Of a stretch of 64,000 bases of DNA, positions 10,197-21,040 are shown one piece after another. Below the pieces are notes generated by a model, which had not been told where the DNA came from, did no database searches, and saw only the letters and a list, made by a program, of their open reading frames with translations. This DNA comes from Cornus controversa (Eukaryota > Streptophyta > Magnoliopsida > Cornales > Cornaceae), in assembly GCA_026545225.1 (NCBI GenBank), contig CM048848.1:23352806-23416805 (forward strand), given 5' to 3'. A program made the translations under genes and the position numbers. Position 1 is the first letter of the stretch. The number at the start of each line of letters is the position of its first letter.

Positions 10197-12788
10197 TCAA
10201 TCCAAAGAGTAGATATGAATTTCAAGTCCATCATTTCCCATGTTCTGTTGTTCTTGTTGAATTTGCCTGGCAGAGTCTTCAGCAGCACCGCTACACCATC
10301 GCAACCGGATCATCTCTAGAGTAGACATGTCCCCCAAACAAGATGGAATCTCTTCAAGCCGTTGACAGTCATCAAAAACCAGTGTCTGAAGTTTGCCAAA
10401 GTGAGCACTGGAGGTTTCCCATTGCTGAATATCAAGGCCTTGAAATTTCAAGAATTTGAGTTTGTCAAACTCACCATCATTTGTTTCCCATCTTGGTCCC
10501 TCGAATGCTTTATATGATAATTTAAGAACCTCAAGGTTAGGTAAGCTTCCAAGGGATGAGATTTCCATCCAAGGAAGACGACAGTTTGACAAAGTAAGGC
10601 TTTTGAGATTTCGGGGTAGCATGTCAAGATGAGGAAACCTTCCGGATCCATCGTAAACTAAATTCAGTGTATTAAGGTCAGGAAAGTCAAATTTAGGAAA
10701 ACTAGTACACTGACATTTTAGTTTCTTAAGATTCGGAAAACATGCCAAGATCTGACTGTACCTATGGTTTGTACGTTATGCAATACCAAAGGTTGCTCAT
10801 GACTGGTTTCACGAGGGATCTCAATAAGCCGTCTAGTATACACATGCCTCAACTTCACCATCTCCCGGATATCAGGTAAAAACAATGAACCTTTAGGTCC
10901 ATCAACAATAAGGGTTTCAGGTTCCAGAGGTAAAAATTTTGTGATGGCCGGAAAAACTCATTGTCTTGCTCAACATAAAGTGCCAAATACCTCAAGTGAA
11001 CTAGCCGATTGACGTCCTCTGGAAAGAAGAGGATTTTGATGGATAATAAATTCAACACCCGAAGAAGTTCGAAGGATTGACAAACAAATGACACATCAGT
11101 CTCAGGTAGGTTATAAAATGAATGGCCAAAGGACAAGAAAGATCGAATGTGAATCTCATAACTTGAACCATATTCAACAAGGTTATCGTGGATGCATAGG
11201 CGACGCTGCTTATGTGGAAAGTGATTTGAAGAAGAAGAATTTTGTTCATACGAGGGAATCTGCCTAAGAAAATTCTCTTCATGAGCTTTTATCAAGCATA
11301 AATCACGCAAAAGGTCATGGACACGACATGCTTTGACCCCACCATCAGACCTTTTTCTAGAAACAACTACTAGACTTCTATTAATTAAATCCATCAAGTA
11401 ATCATATGCCACTTCCTCCAGGCTTTTCTGCTCATTTTGTCGTATAAATCCCTCGGCAACCCATAACCATGTCAATTGCTTAACAGAAATTTCATAGTCT
11501 TCAGGGAATCTTCCAAAATAGAGGAAGCATGGTTGCAAGAGATGAGGCAATTTATTGTAACTAAGTGCTAGCGTGTCCATGTACTCCTTTGGGTCACTTT
11601 CAATACAAGAACCTACATTTTCAGCAACATACCTCCACCAATCTTGTGTCTTGTCATTCTCTGCTAGAAGCCCCGATAGCACAACAATTGCAAGCGGTAA
11701 TCCTCGGCATTTTCTTGCAATTTTCTTTCCAATTTCCACCAAATCTGTTGGACAAGTTTCTTTGCAAAATGCCTTAATTTGCAATAGTTCCCAGCTTTCT
11801 TCTTCATTTAGAAACTGCAAATGGTAAGGTTTAGCATGCAATGCCACCGCCACATTCACATGCCGACTGGTGAACATAATTCTACTTCCATTATTGTCTT
11901 TTGGAAAATATCTTTCCAAGCTTCTCTATTCCACAAATAATCCATGACAATGAGATATCTAAAACCCTTTAGGCATTTGTAAAGCTCACCACCTAACTCA
12001 TCGTCATTTAGCTGGCCAATTTTACTTGGAAGTTGGATTTGTGCAGAATTGAAAATGCTAAGCAGTAAGTCTCTCTTGTGGTACACTTGAGAGACATAGG
12101 TCCATGCTCTCTTGTAAAAGTGATGTGCAATCAAAGGATCATTGTACACTTTTCTAGTTAGAGTTGTCTTGCCAAGTCCTGGCATTCCAATGATTGGGAT
12201 GACTTTTAGCTGCTTTTCAAATTCGTTAGTAAGCAAATCTAGAATCGTCTTTGTGTCTTCACGGAAACCCACAACAGTTTCTTCCTCCATGACTGGGCTT
12301 GTGGCTCTTGACAATCTTTGATGGGAAGGCTTTTCTGTTTTTGGGCCTCCGATGCCATGCATCTCCCTCTTAAAAATCAGCTTGATTCTTCTTCTGATAG
12401 ACTTAATCTCTTTTTTGGCATTATTCAGCTTTTCGTTAGAAGTCTCCACAATTTCCCGCCAATGAAAGGGAATAATTAAGTTTTCCATAAAGGATGCTCG
12501 AGAATCCCTCGTTGTAGGACCAGAGCAAAATCTTGCTTTAGGCATTACAACAAAGAATACAAGGAAGTCAAGAATATTTTTGACCTTGTGAGTCACGTCT
12601 CTAATTCTTGCCACAAGATCTTTCACCTCTTGCTCATTTCGTTTCTCCTCTGAATCCTTGAGAAACATTTGTAGGAATTGCATCTCCGCATAAAACCATT
12701 TGACTTGCTCCTTCTTAATCAACGGGTTGTCGCAGTTTATCAACTGCACCAAGTTCTCCAAGAAAAAATCAACAGCAGCGTCAGTCAT
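10197..12788 (-). pseudogene. R1-like CC-NB-ARC-LRR resistance gene, frameshifted
   Basis: Three open pieces on the minus strand make one NLR: 12788-11856 (coiled coil and NB), 11919-10855 (ARC and first LRRs) and 10748-10197 (last LRRs and C-terminus). Visible motifs are an Rx-type coiled coil (start MTDAAVDFFLENL), the P-loop GMPGLGKTT at about residue 200, RNBS-B GSRIMFTSRH, GLPLAIVVLSG, RNBS-D CFLYFGRFPEDYEI and VHD (CRVHDLLRDLC). The style matches the R1 late-blight family. Frame changes occur near 11910, near 10935 (apparently one G lost in the L-E-T-L region) and near 10750. Kinase-2 reads LIVMDYLW, so the second Asp of the Walker B pair is Tyr. A functional receptor is unlikely. The start is chosen because MTDAAVDF is the family N-terminus. 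Confidence 0.88.
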
Positions 12789-13139
12789 CTTTTTATCTCC
12801 CTCTATATAGCTAGCTACTTCTTTCTAAATTTTTGCAACTGAAACTAGTAATTCAACTCTGGATGATTAAGTAGACCGTGCAACTGCAGAGAGTATAAAA
12901 AAATGGTAGGTTAACATTGCACACCTGATAACCAATTGTTGTGTATTTAAAATATTTTTTTATGTTTATTTAATATAAAGATCTCCACTGTCCACTTCAG
13001 AGAGTGGCGTTGACAGATACAGATTATATAAAAATATCAATCATTAAATATAAAGGTTATAAATTTTTTTCCTTTTCTTTTCTTTTTTTTTTTTTGAAAA
13101 AAAAAACAATTGATGATATACTTTGTTACATGAGTACCA
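12789..13139 (-). promoter_or_regulatory. Upstream region of the R1-like pseudogene
   Basis: AT-rich flank read on the minus strand toward the NLR start. A ctatatag word lies about 25 bases upstream of the ATG, too close to be a normal core promoter. Another TATA-like stretch (tataaaaaaatgg on the plus strand) lies near 12893. No defined element can be proven. Confidence 0.2.
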
Positions 13140-14048
13140 CCTCTGAGTAACTTACAAATTTTTTTTCTCAATTTACAATCCATTGTAATGGGGTCTACGA
13201 TCCATCGTAGTATAAATTACGATTGATCGTAAGTCCTTGACAGTAATTCCTGCATAATTCTCCAAATGTCTAATTTTATAATTAGACTCTCATCCTTAAC
13301 ATTCCAAATAACTTTACATACAAGCCAATTAAAGTCATATCATGCATAAACGATAAAGAAATCATAATTCCATCATATGAAAGGGAAAAAAACCCCAAAT
13401 TTATACATTGATCCTGAGTCTTGTTCTCAATCATTTCAAGTGTCAAATATGACTCATACATATACTATTCAAGTGCTAGTTTAACCATCTATAATTACAA
13501 TGTTTTCAAAAGTGTCAACATGATATATACAAGCATGAATAATTATACGATATCCAAAATAACTTTGAAACTCCAATCGAATAACTCTACACCTCATCTC
13601 TTGCTGATGCTTTATTTGTAAAAATGTTTGGGGGAAAGAGGTGAGTGATACACGGGGTCAGTAGAAATGCTCCAACCCACCTAAGTATCAACCCGACACT
13701 GACCTACATGAAATAAAATATGGCATTCCTATACCTACATGTAGGTACAGAAAATTATTTAATGTATAACCATCAAACAACTCAATGCACACACCCAAAT
13801 ATCATGAATATAATACTTATAGAGAAAGAGAAAAGATCTTGGAAGAGGTGGATTCGAGGATCCCTTTCATTGATAGTTTCATGAATATTTATACAAGTAG
13901 GAATTCAAATCCTTTTAGGACTTGAATTTCCCTGTTTGGCAGCTAACTTTTCTCTTAAGGAATTTGGATTTCTTTTTGAGTTGTAAGTCTGCTTTTGATT
14001 TGCGCATTTTAGCCTTGGGGCGGGGCGACTAAGCCCTTAACAATTAAC

Positions 14049-14839
14049 TGTTAGAAAATTTGAATGAAAATTAAAGGTGAAACAGTGCGATTCACATTGA
14101 ATAGACACCAAAAGTGTATGTTAGTATCGAATAGACACAATTAATATTTTTTAAAGTTGAAACAGTACGGGTTGCAACCTTTTGCACCAAAGGACATGTC
14201 CAATGGCTATTCAAATATTTTTGAAAGGGTACTAGTATGCCTATAAATAGGCCATTTACCTTCATTTGTAAAATATGTTTTTTTTAAACTACTTCTCTCT
14301 ACGTCTGAGGTCTCCCTCCCTACAAAACCTCTATAGCCTAACCAAGTTGTAGTCCAGTGACTCTTTGTGGTCTAGTCTTCACCAACAGGTTAGGAGAGTC
14401 AAGTCTAAGAGAGTACTAACACAAAGGCGGTTCGTAAAAACTTAGTTGGTTTGAAATGTTGCTACCAATTAAGAGGAAGATCGTTGTATCCCAGGAGAAA
14501 GTCGCCAAGAGTCCGTTCAACAGCATTGTAAGGCGATAATTATTTTAAGAACATGGAGTCTAACTCTAGCCTCGATCTATAGGTTCTTCAGTATTTATAT
14601 ATTTTAAGTTCTGTTATATTTCCTATAGTTTATGTAACATGTGATATATGTACTATACATAAGTTGAGTAGTCTAGATTATTACATGTGTTATAATCTTA
14701 CTTGATATAAAAACTTATAGAAGATTTTTATATATTGTGAAATGGTAAGAGACTTTTTATTATGTTTATATGAATTAACGTGTTAGTATAATTGCTTTAT
14801 ATCTTAAATAGTAACATATACACATATATTTTTTCAACA
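14049..14839 (+). repeat. 5' LTR of the copia element
   Basis: Direct copy of 17411-18203, starting TGTTAGAAAA and ending TTTTTTCAACA. About five differences occur in the first hundred aligned bases compared by eye. A TATA-like word (cctataaatagg) lies near 14239. Confidence 0.88.
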
Positions 14840-15976
14840 ATTTTAAGACAATTATGTGCTCTACTGTTGTATATATGCTACTATTTAAGATAGTGATTTT
14901 ATATGAAGTATAAAATTTTAACGAGTTTAATATTAGTTAAATATTTGTGAAATATCAATACCACATAGAGTATTGTTTATTTTGTGAAATTCAATATTTG
15001 TGATATAATACTGTTTAAGTTTGTGGTATGTCTTAATTCAATATTTAATACGATATTGAATATATATTTTATTATTTTGTAAATTCATCTATATGCAAAT
15101 TATATGATTTGAGTTGAATGTCTTTATTTAGTAGTTTTATGATTTGCATGTAATATGCTTATATCTTTGTGATAAATTTAAGTATGATTCATGTTATTCA
15201 ATATTTATGAAATATTAATCTAGTGTTTTATTTAAATTAGTATTGTTTTTATTAATATTTTTATAATATGAAGAATGACAAGTATAATAGAGATAATTAT
15301 TCTTGTCGAGAATAAAGAGAAAGTTTGAGACATTCTCCAAGGCACATGTTGTGCTAGAGGAATAATGGGGTATGAAAAAGATATACACCATATAAGACCA
15401 TTGAGGGTACACATGATAAATGGTGTTTATCATAATTTCTAAAATCAACTTGGTAGTCAAATCAGAGGGTGATGAGTCGATATTCCTCATCATATCTACT
15501 TTGATAAGAGGATTGTATTAGTTATCAAATATGAAGATTAAATCTTCTTAAGAAAATCATCTACTACCAAAATATGGTTGTATTATAAATAACCTTAGTG
15601 AGAGAACTCGTTCTTTAATGAGTTCATGTGTATTAAATCCAAGGGTGTGTAAACCTGAAATCAAGTTAATTTTTCTACTTGTGTGGATGTCCTAACTCTA
15701 ATTTGGCACATGTGAAAGGAAATTAACTAGAGTTTATTTTCACTCATACAAAAGAGTGTTATACCTCTAGCGTTAAATCACAATGATATATGTGACTTAA
15801 TATATGTGCACATGAGAGATGAAAAAAGTATTTAATACTTTGATGGGAATTACACAAGATACTGTGAAGCAAAATTTGAGAATGAGGTTGAGAGTCAATT
15901 TAGCGATTTAAATGAAATGGTGTTGCTAAAATGCAAGAATCATAAAATAAAAATGATTTGTAGATAAATTCTGGAT

Positions 15977-16130
15977 TGCCCAGAAGTTGTGGGGGAAGCC
16001 CAACTATCCTCAAATTTAGTTATATATCTCATTAATAAAATTATTATTAAGACACCAATTGATTGATTTATAGAAATACCTTATATCTATCTATAAATAC
16101 TTAAAAATGTGGGGGCCGGGTGTCTATATA
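15977..16130 (+). pseudogene. Copia integrase relic
   Basis: A broken frame reads PEVVGEAQ, then VIYLINKIIIKTPID, stop, FIEIPYIYL, stop, ILKNVGAG. This follows the end of the copia integrase core: L-W-G-E-A, Y-L-L-N-R-x-P-x-K-x-x-x-K-T-P-Y-E-L-W, K-P-S-L-x-H-L-K-V-W-G-C. At least two in-frame stops make it non-functional. It supports the copia (integrase before RT) assignment. Confidence 0.6.
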
Positions 16131-16740
16131 ATGTGTCAATCCTAAAATTATTAGGATATTAATGGGACATATCTTGTGCCTAATTCAATAAATATAAAAC
16201 AAGGTTTTATTAATGAAAAATTGATTTGAAAGAACCAAGGAGGGTTCATAGTTTCATATCATGAAAAAAGAGTATCCAAACTTAGAAAATCTGTGTAGAT
16301 TGAAACAACACTAAATCAATGACATAGGTTAGGTGGTTACATGTCAATGAGTATGATGCATGCTAAAGATACTCTAGATGGATATGTTTTCTAACTATGT
16401 TGTTGTGATCTAAATGACAAGTTGCACATAGCTTAATATACAAGCAATCTGAGAGAATACTAAGTGTGTTGAGGTGGTTGAGATCCATATTAAAATTAAT
16501 AATTGCATTGATCAATGATTGACATTGGAATTAAGGGATATAAAAGACTTTAAATCCACGAATAGACATGTCTTTAATATTAAAGGTGTAGTCATGGAAT
16601 ATAAGTTAGCTAGTTGCTTTAAATAAAGCAAGAATGATTAAGAAGTTGTAAAAATTCGTAAAAAATATTCTAAATTGGCTAACACCTGTGCTACTGATCT
16701 CAAATGAAAAAATCTCTATAAAGTGTATAAATCAAAGAAC

Positions 16741-16825
16741 AACCTGGTGGCCACATATATAAAAGATTGAACCAGAGAGCAAGTGACAATGTCATTGAGG
16801 GGAATGGGTTTAAAGCCTAAAACTA
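16741..16825 (+). pseudogene. Copia polyprotein C-terminal (RNase H) relic
   Basis: The segment ending REQVTMSLRGMGLKP resembles the standard end of copia polyproteins (T-K-G-L ... R-G-M-G-L-K-P). It is broken upstream by a stop. The reverse-transcriptase region between the integrase and this segment cannot be recognised and is largely deleted or decayed. Confidence 0.55.
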
Positions 16826-17410
16826 ACGAGTCACCTTAATGGAAACCTTATCTAACTGACTGGAGATCCCAAAATCTAGATTCAAATGGACAACTAAAAT
16901 TTTGAGTGATTCACCAGTAGCACTGGAAGATTTTATCTTCTACCTATTCCTATGATGACACAGTGCTGCCTGTCGTAGATATTAGGTTAAGCAAAAGCTT
17001 TTAGTAATTCTTATATCTTGGAAATCCAAGTGGAGTATGGCAGGATACTCTTAATAGAGAATCACCTATATAAGTGTAAAGTGGGCCGCTTCTATGAGAA
17101 TGACAAGGCTAAGTTCTCTAGAGCACTCATGAATACCAAGATTTGTTCAGGGCCAAAATGAACACAATCGAAAGAACCAACTTTGTGTGGAAAGGTATTG
17201 TGTGTATACTATTGTCTGATTTTATACAAACGGCCGAACAGTTCAAGACTTTATGTCACTAGTTAGCCAAGTAAATCCGATAGTATTACACTATGAAAGA
17301 TTCAAGGCCAAAAGCTATCTATCTTGATATAATAACTTTTCAATTGTAATCTCTTAGTGGAAGTCAAAGTACGTTTTCAAATTATATTAATTTTCATTCA
17401 TGTAGGGGAT

Positions 17411-18203
17411 TGTTAGAAATTTTGAATGAAAATTAAAGGTGAAACAGTGCGATTCATATTGAATAGACACCAAAAGTGTCTGTTAGTATCGAATAGACAC
17501 AATTAGTATTATTTAAAGTTGAAACAGTATGAGTTGTAACCTTTTGCACTAAAGGACATGTCCCATGGCTATTTAGATATTTTTGAAAGGGTACTAGTAT
17601 GCCTATAAATAGGCCATTTACCTTCATTTGTAAAATATATATTTTTAGATTATTTCTTCTCTCTACGTCTGAGGTCTCCCTCCCTACAAAACCTCTATAG
17701 CCTAACCAAGTTGTAGTCTAGTGAGTCTTTGTGGTCTGGTCTTCACCAACGGGTTAGGAGAGTCAAGTCCAAGAGAGTACTAACACAAAGGTGGTTCGTA
17801 GAAGCTCAGTTGGTTTGAAGTGTTGTTACCAATTGAGAGGAAGATCGTTGTATCCTAAGAGATAGTCGCCAAGAGTCCGTTCAACACCATTGCAGGGCGA
17901 TAATTGTCTTAAGGACATAGAGTCTAACTCTAGCCTTGATCTACAGGTTCTTCAGTATTTATATATTTTAAGTTTTGTTATATTTCCTATGGTTTATATA
18001 ATATGTGATATATGTACTATACATGAGTTCAGTAGTCTAGATTATTACATGTGTTATAATCGTACTTGATATAGAAACTTATAGAAGATTTTTATATATT
18101 GTGAAATGGTAAGAGATTTTCTATTATGTTTATGTGAATTAATGTATTAGTATAATTGCTTTATATCTTAAATAGTAACATATACGCATATATTTTTTCA
18201 ACA
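17411..18203 (+). repeat. 3' LTR of the copia element
   Basis: Partner of 14049-14839. It is preceded by the purine tract gtagggga and followed by the duplication TTAAC. Confidence 0.88.
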
Positions 18204-18526
18204 TTAACGACCTAACCCGTTTGGGCTTTTTGCTGATACATGGGCTTAAGCCGACTTAGGCCTGGTCCGTTCTCTATACCAATTCAACCCATTGGATCGG
18301 GTAATAATTTAGCCCCTACACTACATGACATATTCAATGTCCATATCCACCATTTCTAATACAATACAAGCATATAACAAATCATCATGATTATTCAATG
18401 AAAAAATATAAGCATCCACACATTTATAATCATTAGTCAAACTCTGAGAGCACACATGATTGGCCACACTCTGAGTGTCATATGATTTTGGTCAAACTCC
18501 GATAACTCAAGTGTGATTGGCCAAAA

Positions 18527-19062
18527 GGGATTTAGTTTCAACAAGATCTGCCATCTTGGGCAAAGAAGGATCTTTAACACTAGATTTTTTTCACACCCTT
18601 TTGAAAGGTTATCTCAATCTCAAGATCTAACAAAATGACTCACAAAAACACCAACCAAATAAACAAGCAAATTTTTTTTTTTCAAATTTAATTCAAGGTT
18701 AGTGATTTCTATTTTAATTTTAATTTTTTTTTATTTTCCTAAAGAATTATCTGGACTAGTTCTAAAATAATTCTTACCTAGTTAGACAGCTTCTACTCCC
18801 TTTCAGAGGAACTAGAGGATTGCCAGTTAAGCCCCACCAACAATACAACCAGGACAGTTTCTAAGATAGATTGGAGGGGTCACAAACGGTCCCACTTAAA
18901 AACCAATCTCCTCAGAACTTTCCTAGACATTGTGAAGTTGGAAGGTGCTCACTGGAGTTACCAAAAGTTAACTCTGTCCAAGAGGGTCCTATAAGCTATG
19001 TGAATTCCTATGGCCAATGCCTACTTGATTTTAAATTTAAACTATATTTGGCTTGCGATAGC
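18527..19062 (-). mobile_element. Athila-like leader/gag-start fragment without LTRs
   Basis: Nearly identical to 41708-42284 in the Athila-like element: gggatttagtttcaac, the ctcaagatcta block and the ggaaggtgctcactggagtt block, in the same order. Relative to that copy it lacks about 46 bases around the gag start codon. No LTR, primer site or downstream gag follows. It lies inside the old Tekay-like LTR C, which resumes at about 19063 with gattggacaactcc. Confidence 0.8.
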
Positions 19063-19250
19063 CTAGGTATGATTGGACAACTCCTTATGTTATACCAATG
19101 TGGATAGTTTTTCACTTTCGTGACATGATTGGGCAACTCCGAATGTCATGCACAACTCCGGACAACTCCGATCCATCAAGAATTTTAGCAATTCTATAAA
19201 TGTGTATTAAGTCACATAACTTCACAACTAACATGGTTATTGTCACTCTC

Positions 19251-20364
19251 CGAATTTTGTTTTTCAAAATCCAGAATGTGATAAAATTTAAAATGAATAA
19301 AATTAAAAACAACACCTATCAAATCGAGAAAAGAATAAAATCGAAGTAAATAAAATGAAATAGATAAAACTGACTTAAATAAAACAAATTCATTTTTCTC
19401 AAAATTAAATAACTGGTCCATGTACAACTAGAATTTATCCCAACAACCAATTTTATTGGACAGAGGATTTTGAGACAATCAGTTTAAACTCAAAGTTTGC
19501 TCAGATCAGAGTTATTACGAATGAGTTATGAAATTTCAAATTTTAAAAGAATAAAAGGGATTTTACAAAAATTGTATACAGAAGATTTTGTATGTTAAAC
19601 TACATATAAGATAAACCCATTTTCCACTTTTCTTTCTAATGGATATATATATATACACACATATTCCTTCTTTAAATCACTTTAAGTCCCATATCTTTTA
19701 CCAAAAATAACCTCTTCTAATGAAACAAAATTCATTAGAAAGGTAATTTCGAGAACTTTCGTTTGACTCCAACATTTACTATGTTACGGGTAAGAAAAAA
19801 AAAGATAAGAAATGAATTTTTTTTCTTTTAAAGTATACAAAAAGAATAATATCTGTTTGTGCATATGCATGTATATATTACATGCCAAGAAAATCCACAT
19901 GACCAGATTCACCGCCAAACCAAGAAACCCACGAAATTGCATCGACTATCATTCTAATCTTATACTTCCATTATCTTGAAAGATTCTAGTACATTAGCGA
20001 AGATAGTCCTTATACATATTCAATTCTAGACCCATAAGAGTGAATAAAATATTCAAATAATTTACTAAATGCTGTCAGAAAAAAATTTACTAATGCCTAT
20101 AAAATTAATTAATCTCATATATTTACAATAAAATTAATTATCAATAATTCATATACTCAAATCCACAGATTTAAAATCATATAACATTCAAGTACCAACA
20201 ATTCATATAGGCAGATTTTCAGCACATATCCACAGATTTAAAATCATATAACATTCAACTATCAACAATTCATATGGACAAATTTTCAGCTCATATATCA
20301 TGATTAAATAAATATAATTTAAATATAAATCATTTCAGCAGAATCAATCAACTATTTATTTTGG

Positions 20365-20366
<2 letters not shown>
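19251..20366. repeat. AT-rich spacer with a 67-bp duplication
   Basis: No gene was found. At about 20163 and 20230 the word ccacagatttaaaatcatat recurs with the following caacaattcatat, forming a two-copy tandem duplication of about 67 bp. The rest is simple AT-rich DNA. Confidence 0.5.

Positions 20367-20410
<44 letters not shown>
20367..20410. repeat. (AT)n microsatellite
   Basis: An uninterrupted AT dinucleotide run of about 22 units. Confidence 0.95.
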
Positions 20411-20411
<1 letters not shown>

Positions 20412-20500
20412 CGTATGGAGCAGGAATCAACTTGCCTTAAATCTGGAGTTTCCATTTTCGTCTCCTCCTTCTGTCCAAGCCGAGAACCCGGCCAAGTTAT

Positions 20501-20550
20501 CTCTCTCTCTCTCTCTCTCTGATTTCCTACTTCTCTCTCTCTCTCTTCTC
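20501..20550. repeat. (CT)n microsatellite
   Basis: Two CT runs separated by gatttcctac. Such runs often mark plant 5' leaders, but no coding sequence follows. Confidence 0.85.
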
Positions 20551-20990
20551 TTATTCTTTCTTTTCGTCTTTGATATCACACTACCCATATACGTATATAA
20601 ATCTAACTAATGTATACGAAGTACTACCAGTGTTTGTACCCACACTGGGTACACCACACCAATACTGTAAGGATGAATCTTTTAAGAACTATTTGGACTG
20701 ATCACCCTCTATTCAAAATTGACCAACAACTTGTCTGCTCTTTCGGTTGTGCACAAAACCCAAAGTTAAATCTCATCCTACGATATAAAATGCGGAAGAG
20801 GAGCTACTGCTGCAGCATGCAGTACCCAAAAACGGTGCGTTTAGTTTAGTGAGTTCCTATCTTCCTCTCTTTCTTTTTCTTTCTTTGCTCCGTTTTCCTT
20901 CCCTCATACATACAAGTTTGCTTCTTTCATCTTCCTTTCTATTCTCCCGCCTAAGACTAATATAATTAATATTTTATTATAACAATCCAT
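20551..20990. other. Intergenic, no gene
   Basis: A pyrimidine-rich stretch and a 79-codon frame at 20610-20849 without recognisable features. Not called as a gene. Confidence 0.35.
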
Positions 20991-21040
20991 ATGCTTTGTA
21001 CCTTCTATATATATGGTTTACATTTTTTTTATTTAAAAGT

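Larger units (their letters stand above)
14044..18208 (+). mobile_element. Decayed Ty1/copia-type LTR retrotransposon
   Basis: Two direct LTRs of 791 and 793 bp begin TGTTAG and end CAACA, and are flanked by the target-site duplication TTAAC (14044-14048 and 18204-18208). A short purine tract (gtagggga) precedes the 3' LTR. The internal region is only about 2.57 kb, against roughly 4 kb or more for an autonomous copia element. It is full of stops. Integrase and RNase H relics in copia order identify the superfamily. No standard initiator-tRNA primer site is clear after the 5' LTR. Confidence 0.85.
13740..18320 (-). mobile_element. Solo-LTR-like insertion (about 420 bp) holding a copia element
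   Basis: The boundaries are TG at 13740 and CA at 18320, flanked by the 5-bp direct duplication CTACA (13735-13739 and 18321-18325). Removing the nested copia element leaves about 420 bp with the imperfect inverted ends TGTAGG/CCCTACA, the size of a short LTR. The intact LTR A sequence near 50.7 kb confirms that this segment is an insertion. No coding sequence belongs to it. The strand is inferred from its end sequence and is uncertain. Confidence 0.65.
13140..19250 (-). mobile_element. Tekay/Del-like LTR remnant C, interrupted
   Basis: Read on the minus strand, 13620-13739 matches the tail of the plus-strand LTR A near 50.68-50.83 kb: catgtaggtc, gggttgatacttaggt, then cactcacctctttcccccaaacattttta. 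The homology resumes directly after the insertion at 13740-18320: LTR A has ggcattcctatg...ctacatgacat in one piece, here split at ctaca. Further right (18350-18526 and 19063-19250) come the gattgg/gacaactccga words also seen in LTR B at 53.6-53.9 kb. Three perfect 16-bp palindromes lie at 13173-13232. Outer ends are not resolved. Confidence 0.65.

Noticed and set aside
18871-19107. Conserved small antisense ORF (start MEGSQTVPLKNQ) found in three Athila leader copies (also 42094-42306 and 60381-60665)
   Set aside because: Between the 42-kb and 60-kb copies the substitutions in the alignable part are mostly at first and second codon positions, with almost no silent changes. This fits nucleotide conservation, not protein conservation.
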